From Dactylosporangium aurantiacum (GTDB lineage Bacteria > Actinomycetota > Actinomycetes > Mycobacteriales > Micromonosporaceae), in the NCBI RefSeq assembly GCF_000716715.1, contig NZ_JNYJ01000092.1, forward strand, positions 1 to 13,231: a DNA stretch of 13,231 bases, written 5' to 3'. Shown here in pieces: positions 1 to 4,572 of the stretch. The translations under genes were made by a program, and so were the position numbers. The notes under the pieces were generated by a model that ran no database searches, had not been told where the DNA came from, and was given only the letters and a program-made list of their open reading frames with translations. Numbering within the stretch: position 1 is the first letter of the stretch; each line of letters begins with the position of its first letter.

Positions 1-384
1 CATCGGCACCCGCGACATCGACTCCACACCACCAGCGATGACCAGGTCCTCCCAGCCCGCGCGGACCTTCTGCGCCGCGATGTTCACCGCCTCCAGACCT
101 GACGCGCAGAACCGGTTCAACTGCACCCCGGCGACCGTGTCCGGCAGGCCGGCGACGATCGCGGCGGTCTTGGCGATGTCGGACCCCTGGTCCCCGATCG
201 GGGACACCACGCCGAGCACGACATCGTCGATGTCGGCCGGATCGATGCCCGGGTAGCGGCGGCGCAGCTCGTCGATCAACCCGACGACCAGCGACACCGG
301 CTTCACCCCGTGCAGCGAGCCGTTCTGTTTGCCCCGCCCGCGCGGGGTGCGGACAGCGTCGTAAACGAAAGCCTCAGTGCTCAC
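1..384 (-). CDS. Thiolase (acetyl-CoA C-acyltransferase), N-terminal part
   Basis: This is a partial gene whose 3' end runs off the left edge. It starts at a GTG (384-382) and gives 128 residues beginning [20 protein letters not shown], the usual opening of FadA/AtoB-type thiolases. The nucleophile motif [15 protein letters not shown] is present with the catalytic Cys at about residue 93, followed by [12 protein letters not shown]. Thiolases of this family cleave 3-ketoacyl-CoA with CoA in beta-oxidation, or run in reverse as acetyl-CoA acetyltransferases; the C-terminal His and Cys catalytic residues lie outside the window, so chain-length preference cannot be judged. It is divergent from the small membrane-protein gene at 473. 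The nearby CoA-transferase/racemase gene on the same strand fits an acyl-CoA catabolic setting. A weak inverted repeat sits directly against the start codon and may be an operator. Confidence 0.93.
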   Translation of the reverse strand, partial: MSTEAFVYDAVRTPRGRGKQNGSLHGVKPVSLVVGLIDELRRRYPGIDPADIDDVVLGVVSPIGDQGSDIAKTAAIVAGLPDTVAGVQLNRFCASGLEAVNIAAQKVRAGWEDLVIAGGVESMSRVPM

Positions 385-398
385 CTACCCGAGAGTAA
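385..398. promoter_or_regulatory. Candidate operator next to the thiolase start
   Basis: The 14 bp CTACCCGAGAGTAA form an imperfect inverted repeat (CTACCC/GAGTAA around GA, two mismatched pairs) immediately upstream of the thiolase GTG. Binding here would block transcription or translation start of the thiolase. The shape resembles short TetR-type operators seen before acyl-CoA metabolism genes in actinobacteria, but the match is from memory and the palindrome is weak, so this is only a candidate. Confidence 0.25.
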
Positions 399-461
399 CT
401 TGCTGGTGTCCGGTGCACTACCCCGACTCCGGCCGGGGCAGCGCGCGCCGCCCCGCCTTGC

Positions 462-467
462 GAGAAT
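462..467 (+). promoter_or_regulatory. -10-like element, possible leaderless start
   Basis: GAGAAT ends 5 nt before the ATG at 473. An extended -10-like hexamer this close to a start codon, with no purine-rich ribosome-binding site between, is what a leaderless actinobacterial transcript looks like. No -35 hexamer is convincing at the expected distance. Confidence 0.3.
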
Positions 468-472
468 GCGGC

Positions 473-1090
473 ATGCGCCCCAGGATCACCCTCACCGCGC
501 TCGTCGCCGCCACCATCCTCGCCGCGGTCGCCGTCGTCGCGGCCCTCGACGCCACCCGGGGCCGGCACGTCGCGCTGCGCCCGCTCAACCATCCGTTCGT
601 CGCGCTGGTCCTGCTGTGTGCCGTGATGATCGTCGCGCTGTGGCACTTCCAGCCGGAGGGCACCCGGCGGCTGCTGGCCCAGGCCGGGGTCGGCGTGGTG
701 GCCCTGGCCGTCGCCGGCACCGGGGCGCTGGTCGCCGACACGCGCGGGTGGGACCCGCACGACCCGCGGGTCGTCGCCACCGACGGGCACCTGCGGGTGG
801 TCGCGTGGCGGGTGCACGGCACCGGCGGCCGCGACCTGGTGCTGCTGCGGCTGCGCACCGGCGACGGGCTGTTCGGCCGGGACAGCGGCGCCGACCTCGC
901 CTGCTTCCTGGAAGGCGCCGACGCGGGCGCGGCGGCGTGGACGTTCGCCGCCGCGAGCCTGCGCGGCGACACCCTGATCGCCCTGACCCGCGACGGCCGG
1001 GAGTGGCAGGTCCGCTTCGACCTGGTGTCGCTGCGCCCGACCGGGCCGGCGGTCGACCGCTGCGGCGGCGCCCCCGGCTACGCCGACTGA
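473..1090 (+). CDS. Small membrane protein of unknown function
   Basis: The product is 205 residues and I do not recognise its family. Three hydrophobic segments are visible: about residues 6-25 (LTALVAATILAAVAVVAAL), 39-58 (FVALVLLCAVMIVALWHF) and 66-85 (QAGVGVVALAVAGTGALVA). The remaining 120 residues are soluble, with alternating hydrophobic strands such as HLRVVAWRV and DLVLLRLRTGDGLFG, and would form an extracellular or cytoplasmic beta-rich domain. I chose the ATG at 473 because the open frame upstream to 377 reads as non-coding (Cys/Trp/Arg-rich) and runs up to the divergent thiolase start. Its TGA stop (1088-1090) lies inside the first unit of a 12-bp tandem repeat and overlaps the converging racemase gene by 13 bp. 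Confidence 0.7.
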   Translation: MRPRITLTALVAATILAAVAVVAALDATRGRHVALRPLNHPFVALVLLCAVMIVALWHFQPEGTRRLLAQAGVGVVALAVAGTGALVADTRGWDPHDPRVVATDGHLRVVAWRVHGTGGRDLVLLRLRTGDGLFGRDSGADLACFLEGADAGAAAWTFAAASLRGDTLIALTRDGREWQVRFDLVSLRPTGPAVDRCGGAPGYAD

Positions 1091-2265
1091 GCACCCGGCT
1101 GAGCACCCGGCTGAGCACCCGGCTGAGCACCCGGCTGAGCACCCGGCTGGGGACCCGGCTGGGGACCCGGCTGGACGCCCCAGTCGCGCAGGACCTCGGC
1201 GGTGTGCTGGCCGGGCAGCGGCGGCGGGCCGCCGAGGGTGGCCGGGGTCGCGGAGAACCGGGGCGCCGGCATGGACTGCACGACGCCGTCGTGCTCGGTG
1301 AACGTGCCGCGGGCCCGCAGGTGCGCGTCCTGCGGCGCCTCGTGCAGCGACAGCACCGGGGTGACGCAGCCGTCGCCGTCGTGGAACAGGGCCGACCACT
1401 CGTCGCGGGTCCTCGTCCGGAACGCCGCGGCGAGGCGCTCCCGCAGCACCGGCCACTGCGCGACGTCGAGCTGGTCGGGCAGGTCGGTGAGGCCGAGCGT
1501 CGCCACGAGCGTGGCGTAGAACTGCGGCTCGAACGCGCCGACGGCGACGTGCCCACCGTCGGCGGTCTCGTACACGTCGTAGAACGGCGCGCCGGTGTCG
1601 AGCAGGTTGACGCCGCGACGGTCCTGCCACAGGCCGGCGGCGAGGAGGCTGTGCAGCATGGTGCTGATGTGCGCGGCGCCGTCGACGATGGCGGCGTCGA
1701 CAACCTGGCCACGGCCGGTGCGTTCGGCGTCGCGCAGCGCGGCGACGACCCCGACGACGAGGTAGAGGGCGCCGGCGCCGAAGTCGCCGAGCAGGTTCAC
1801 CGGCACCTGCGGCGGGTCGCCGGCCCGGCCGATCGGGTGCAGCGCCCCGGACAGCGCCAGGTACGTGATGTCGTGCCCGACGGTGCCGGCCCGCGGCCCG
1901 TGCTGCCCCCAGCCGGTCATCCGCCCGTACACGAGCGGCGGGTTGACGGCGTGGACCTGTTCCGGGCCGACGCCGAGCCGCTCGGCGACCCCGGGCCGCC
2001 ACCCCTCGATCAGCACGTGGGCGCGCGCGGCGAGGCCGAGCACGGTGGCGACGCCGGCGGGGTCCTTCAGGTCGACGGCGACGGACCGTTTCCCGCGGTT
2101 GAGCAGGTCCGTGGCGGGTGGCGGCGCGACCGGCGAGCCGGGGCCGGCCCGGTCCACGCGGACCACGTCGGCGCCGAGGTCGGCCAGCAGCATCCCGGCG
2201 AACGGTCCCGGCCCGATCCCGGCCAGCTCGACCACCCGCACGCCCCGCAACGGTCCACTCGTCAT
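1078..2265 (-). CDS. Alpha-methylacyl-CoA racemase (family III CoA transferase)
   Basis: The product is 395 residues and belongs to the CaiB/BaiF (family III CoA transferase) superfamily, on the racemase branch. These enzymes invert the 2-methyl centre of branched acyl-CoAs so that (2S)-specific beta-oxidation can proceed. The catalytic residues of mycobacterial MCR have counterparts: His131 in GHDITYLALSG, Asp161 in GDFGAGALYL and Glu246 in AVGAFEPQFY. The N-terminal GVRVVELAGIGPGPFAGMLLADLGADV (CoA-binding Rossmann part) and LNRGKRSVAVDLK motifs are also present. The ATG at 2265 has GGGGAGAG about 8 nt upstream; the open frame further upstream is antisense to the TetR gene. The family is usually about 360 residues. 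The extra length is a C-terminal tail of QPGA/QPGP repeats, encoded by the 12-bp tandem repeat, that ends QSA. It converges on the membrane-protein gene and overlaps it by 13 bp. Confidence 0.93.
   Translation of the reverse strand: MTSGPLRGVRVVELAGIGPGPFAGMLLADLGADVVRVDRAGPGSPVAPPPATDLLNRGKRSVAVDLKDPAGVATVLGLAARAHVLIEGWRPGVAERLGVGPEQVHAVNPPLVYGRMTGWGQHGPRAGTVGHDITYLALSGALHPIGRAGDPPQVPVNLLGDFGAGALYLVVGVVAALRDAERTGRGQVVDAAIVDGAAHISTMLHSLLAAGLWQDRRGVNLLDTGAPFYDVYETADGGHVAVGAFEPQFYATLVATLGLTDLPDQLDVAQWPVLRERLAAAFRTRTRDEWSALFHDGDGCVTPVLSLHEAPQDAHLRARGTFTEHDGVVQSMPAPRFSATPATLGGPPPLPGQHTAEVLRDWGVQPGPQPGPQPGAQPGAQPGAQPGAQPGAQSA
1087..1170. repeat. 12-bp tandem repeat, 7 units, shared by two converging genes
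   Basis: Five exact copies of CTGAGCACCCGG (1087-1146) are followed by two copies of CTGGGGACCCGG (1147-1170) and a decayed unit CTGGACGCCCCA (1171-1182). On the minus strand the unit reads as Pro-Gly-Ala-Gln or Pro-Gly-Pro-Gln and forms the C-terminal tail of the racemase. On the plus strand each of the five CTGAGC units offers a TGA in the frame of the membrane-protein gene, so its stop is present in multiple copies. A unit length divisible by three means copy-number changes keep the racemase in frame. Confidence 0.95.
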
Positions 2266-2361
2266 GCCAGCCACTCTCCCCGACGGTCCCCACCGCGCGG
2301 CGACCGGGCCGCCGGCATAGGCGGGTGTCGCCGCCGGCCCGCCGCGGTTCCCCCGGACCAC

Positions 2362-2391
2362 TTGACGGAGTGAGTACTCACTCCGCAGGAT
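2362..2391 (+). promoter_or_regulatory. Predicted promoter of the tetR operon
   Basis: A -35-like TTGACG (2362-2367) and a -10-like CAGGAT (2386-2391) are 18 bp apart. The expected transcription start falls at or next to the ATG at 2398, so the tetR message is probably leaderless; there is no ribosome-binding site in the 12 nt before the ATG. The spacer is almost entirely filled by the palindrome at 2366-2385, so a repressor bound there would exclude RNA polymerase. Confidence 0.55.
2366..2385. promoter_or_regulatory. Perfect 20-bp palindrome, likely TetR operator
   Basis: CGGAGTGAGTACTCACTCCG is its own reverse complement over all 20 bp. It lies 12 bp before the tetR start, between and overlapping the predicted -35 and -10 elements. 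Position, length and symmetry are typical of an autorepressor site for a TetR dimer. It is also about 100 bp upstream of the divergent racemase start, so it could act on both genes. Confidence 0.75.
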
Positions 2392-2397
2392 TGGTAC

Positions 2398-3054
2398 ATG
2401 ACCGACACGAAGAAACGCGCCGCGCCGCTGAGCCCCGACGAGCGCCGCGCCATGATCGTCGCGGCCGCGCTGCCGCTCGTCGTCGAGCACGGCGCCGGCG
2501 TCACCACCGCCCAGGTCGCCCGCGCCGCCGGCATCGGCGAGGGCACCATCTTCCGGGTGTTCGCCGACAAGGACGCGCTGCTCGCCGCGTGCATGGCGGA
2601 GGCGCTGCGCCGCGACGACACCCTCGCCCACGTGCGCGCCATCGACCTCGACCAGCCCCTCGCCGACCGGCTCATCGAGGCGGTGGAGACGATGCGGGCG
2701 TACATGAGCCGTATGAGCGCGGTCGCGGGCGCCGTGCGGCACCTCACCACCGGCCGGCTCGACCCGACCGCCGCCCCCGTGCGTGACCTGCGGCGCGAGG
2801 CGATGACCGCGACCGTCGACGCGCTCGCCGGGCTGTTCGAACCGGAGCAGGACCGGCTGCGCCGCGACCCGGAGTACCTGGCCCGCATGTTCCAGCACCT
2901 CGTCATGGCCGGCGGCGAACCCGCCGACCTCGTCGAGGTGTTCCTGCACGGCGCCGTCACCGGCGAACCATTGGGGCCGGCAACGGGACTCAGCGGTGGA
3001 CAACCCACACCTTCCACGGCAAAGGTGCAGCATGGACATCCTTCGCCAGCATGA
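2398..3054 (+). CDS. TetR/AcrR-family transcriptional regulator
   Basis: The product is 218 residues, a normal TetR length. The N-terminal DNA-binding domain spans about residues 14-62: RRAMIVAAALPLVVEHG (helix 1), then VTTAQVARAAGIGEGTIFRVFADKDALL, which is the classic helix-turn-helix followed by the F.DKDALL helix 4 signature. The C-terminal ligand-binding half is helical (EAVETMRAYMSRMS, YLARMFQHLVMAGGEPADLVEVFLHG) and its ligand cannot be read from sequence. ATG 2398 is preceded by the 20-bp palindrome and a predicted promoter, so self-repression is likely. Its last 23 bp overlap the start of the methyltransferase gene, which suggests one transcript. The final 25 residues (after GAVTGEP) look unstructured and low in complexity. 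Confidence 0.9.
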   Translation: MTDTKKRAAPLSPDERRAMIVAAALPLVVEHGAGVTTAQVARAAGIGEGTIFRVFADKDALLAACMAEALRRDDTLAHVRAIDLDQPLADRLIEAVETMRAYMSRMSAVAGAVRHLTTGRLDPTAAPVRDLRREAMTATVDALAGLFEPEQDRLRRDPEYLARMFQHLVMAGGEPADLVEVFLHGAVTGEPLGPATGLSGGQPTPSTAKVQHGHPSPA

Positions 3055-3796
3055 GATCGCCGAGGCCGGCCACCGGATCCTCAACCCGCTCACCGACGAC
3101 AAGCTCATGCTGCTCGGCGAGGTCTGCCGGCTCGCGCCCGGCCAGCGCCACCTCGACCTCGCCTGCGGCAAGGGCGAGATGCTGGCCAGGTGGGCCGACA
3201 TGTACGGCACCCTCGGCGACGGCATCGACATCAGCGAGGTGTTCCTGGCCGCCGCCCACGAACGCGCCCGCGAGCTCGGCGTCAGCGACCGCGTCACGTT
3301 CCGCCTCGGCGACGCCGCCAAGGACGTCCCCGCCGACGCCTCCTACGACCTCGTGTCCTGCATCGGCGCCACCTGGATCGGCGGCGGCCTCGCCGGCACC
3401 GTGGAGCTCATGCGCCCGGCGCTGCGCCCCGGCGGGCTGCTGCTCATCGGCGAGCCCTACTGGACCGCCACCCCACCCGACGGCATCCCGGCCCACCTCG
3501 CCGAGTTCACGTCGCTGGAAGGCACCCTGGACCGGCTCGAGGCCGCCGGGCTCGGCCTGGTCGAGATGGTCCTCGCCGACCGCGACTCCTGGGACCGGTA
3601 CATGGCCGCGCAGTGGTGGACCGTCGACGCGTGGCTGCGCGAGCACCCCAGCCACCCCGACGCCGGCACGATGCGCGGGTACCTCGACGAGTCCCGCCGC
3701 ACGCACCTGCGGTACCAGCGAGAATTTCTGGGCTGGGGCGTCTTCGTGTGTCGAGACGGGCAACCCCGCTCCGAGGTATCAGGCGACAGCACCTGA
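3032..3796 (+). CDS. Class I SAM-dependent methyltransferase
   Basis: The product is 254 residues with a class I Rossmann methyltransferase fold. Motif I is HLDLACGKGEML (about residues 40-51, the SAM-binding glycine loop), the acidic post-I residue lies in GDGIDISEVFL, motif II/III is YDLVSCIGATWIGGG, and the later LRPGGLLLIGEPYW matches motif post-II. The C-terminal half has a Trp/Tyr-rich lid (SWDRYMAAQWWTVDAWLREHP) seen in small-molecule methyltransferases; the acceptor cannot be inferred. I chose ATG 3032 because AAAGGTG sits 5 nt upstream and the protein then starts MDILRQHEIAEAG, close to motif I spacing for the family; an in-frame ATG at 2996 would add 12 residues inside the tetR gene. 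It overlaps tetR by 23 bp and is followed 22 bp later by the DUF1579-like gene. Confidence 0.87.
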   Translation: MDILRQHEIAEAGHRILNPLTDDKLMLLGEVCRLAPGQRHLDLACGKGEMLARWADMYGTLGDGIDISEVFLAAAHERARELGVSDRVTFRLGDAAKDVPADASYDLVSCIGATWIGGGLAGTVELMRPALRPGGLLLIGEPYWTATPPDGIPAHLAEFTSLEGTLDRLEAAGLGLVEMVLADRDSWDRYMAAQWWTVDAWLREHPSHPDAGTMRGYLDESRRTHLRYQREFLGWGVFVCRDGQPRSEVSGDST

Positions 3797-3807
3797 CACC
3801 CGAGCAC

Positions 3808-3813
3808 AAGGAG
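3808..3813 (+). promoter_or_regulatory. Strong ribosome-binding site
   Basis: AAGGAG lies 5 nt before the ATG at 3819 and fixes that start. It is the only near-consensus Shine-Dalgarno site in this gene run, so the DUF1579-like protein may be translated independently of the methyltransferase. Confidence 0.75.
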
Positions 3814-3818
3814 CACCC

Positions 3819-4226
3819 ATGGACGACGAGCTGCGGCGCCTCGACCGGCTGACCGGCACCTGGAAGGTCACCGGCGGCGTCACCGGCACCACCACGTACG
3901 AGTGGCTCGACGGCGGCCACTTCCTCGTCCAGCGCGGCGTGCTGGACCACGACGGCCACCGCGTCTCCATGACGGAGATCATCGGCCGGGACCACCCGTT
4001 CGGTGAGGAGCCCGGCACCGAGATCAAGGCCCGCGCGTACGACGCCGACGGCAACACCCTCGACTACGTGTACGAGCTGGACGGCGACACCCTCACCATC
4101 TGGGGCGGGTTCAAGGGCTCCCCCGGCTACTTCCGGGGCACGTTCGACGCCACCGGCGACCGGCTCACCGGCGACTGGGTCTACCCCGGCGGCGGCTACC
4201 ACGCCGAAATGGAGCGCATCGCGTGA
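3819..4226 (+). CDS. DUF1579-like small protein
   Basis: The product is 135 residues and resembles the DUF1579 group of small, probably lipocalin-like beta-barrel proteins: LDRLTGTWKVTGGV near the start, TTYEWLDGGHFLVQRG, then alternating strands EIKARAYDADGN, YVYELDGDTLTIWGG, GYFRGTFDATGDRLTGDW and a final PGGGYHAEMERI. The repeated pattern of short beta strands with Gly/Asp turns supports a barrel that could bind a hydrophobic ligand, but no catalytic residues can be named. It has no signal peptide, so it is cytoplasmic. The stop overlaps the next start by 4 bp (GTGA), so its translation is coupled to the YCII protein. I recall such genes beside YCII/ECF sigma pairs in actinobacteria; the family assignment is from memory. 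Confidence 0.72.
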   Translation: MDDELRRLDRLTGTWKVTGGVTGTTTYEWLDGGHFLVQRGVLDHDGHRVSMTEIIGRDHPFGEEPGTEIKARAYDADGNTLDYVYELDGDTLTIWGGFKGSPGYFRGTFDATGDRLTGDWVYPGGGYHAEMERIA

Positions 4227-4567
4227 AGTATCTGCTGCTGGCGTACACCGGCCTCGCCGAATGGGACACCGTCGACGTCACGTCACCGGAGTTCCTCGCC
4301 TCGTGCGCCTTCTACGACGACCTGGTCAAGGAGCTCACCGAGTCCGGTGAGCTGCTCACCACCGAGGGCCTCGGCCACCCCGCCCTGTCCCACACAGTGC
4401 GGCGCGGTTCCCTGGTCAGCGAGGGCCCGTACGCGGAGACCGGCGAGGTCCTGGCCAGCTTCGCGATCATCGACTGCGACGGGCAGGACCGGGCCCTGTC
4501 CATCGCGGCCCGCATCGCCGACGCCGTCGGCGACACCGTCGAGGTCCGCCCGATCATGCATGGCTGA
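4223..4567 (+). CDS. YCII/DGPF-domain protein, sigma factor partner
   Basis: The product is 114 residues and starts MKYLLLAYTG, typical of YCII-related (DGPF) proteins, followed by FYDDLVKELTESGELLTTEGL and the signature region LVSEGPYAETGEVLASFAIIDC, where EGPYAE corresponds to the DGPF-type loop. The fold is a ferredoxin-like alpha/beta dimer. Members are very often encoded beside ECF42 sigma factors, as here, but their biochemical role is not established; a sensing or redox-related part is plausible. The GTG start overlaps the previous stop, and only 5 bp separate its TGA from the sigma factor ATG. A 9-bp direct repeat, CATGGCTGA (4559-4567 and 4572-4580), spans this junction and includes both its stop and the next start. 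Confidence 0.88.
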   Translation: MKYLLLAYTGLAEWDTVDVTSPEFLASCAFYDDLVKELTESGELLTTEGLGHPALSHTVRRGSLVSEGPYAETGEVLASFAIIDCDGQDRALSIAARIADAVGDTVEVRPIMHG

Positions 4568-4572
4568 CCTAC

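Noticed and set aside
1087..1182. CRISPR-like array
   Set aside because: The units are 12 bp and directly adjacent with no spacers; this is a coding minisatellite.
310..2373. A 687-codon plus-strand open frame
   Set aside because: Its translation is Arg/Pro/Gly-rich filler, lies antisense to the well-supported racemase, and contains the tandem repeat; it is a GC-rich shadow frame.
2266..3321. Upstream extension of the racemase frame to 3321 on the minus strand
   Set aside because: The extra N-terminal part is antisense to tetR and the methyltransferase and has no family-like sequence; the conserved start MTSGPLRGVRVVELAG begins at 2265 with a ribosome-binding site.
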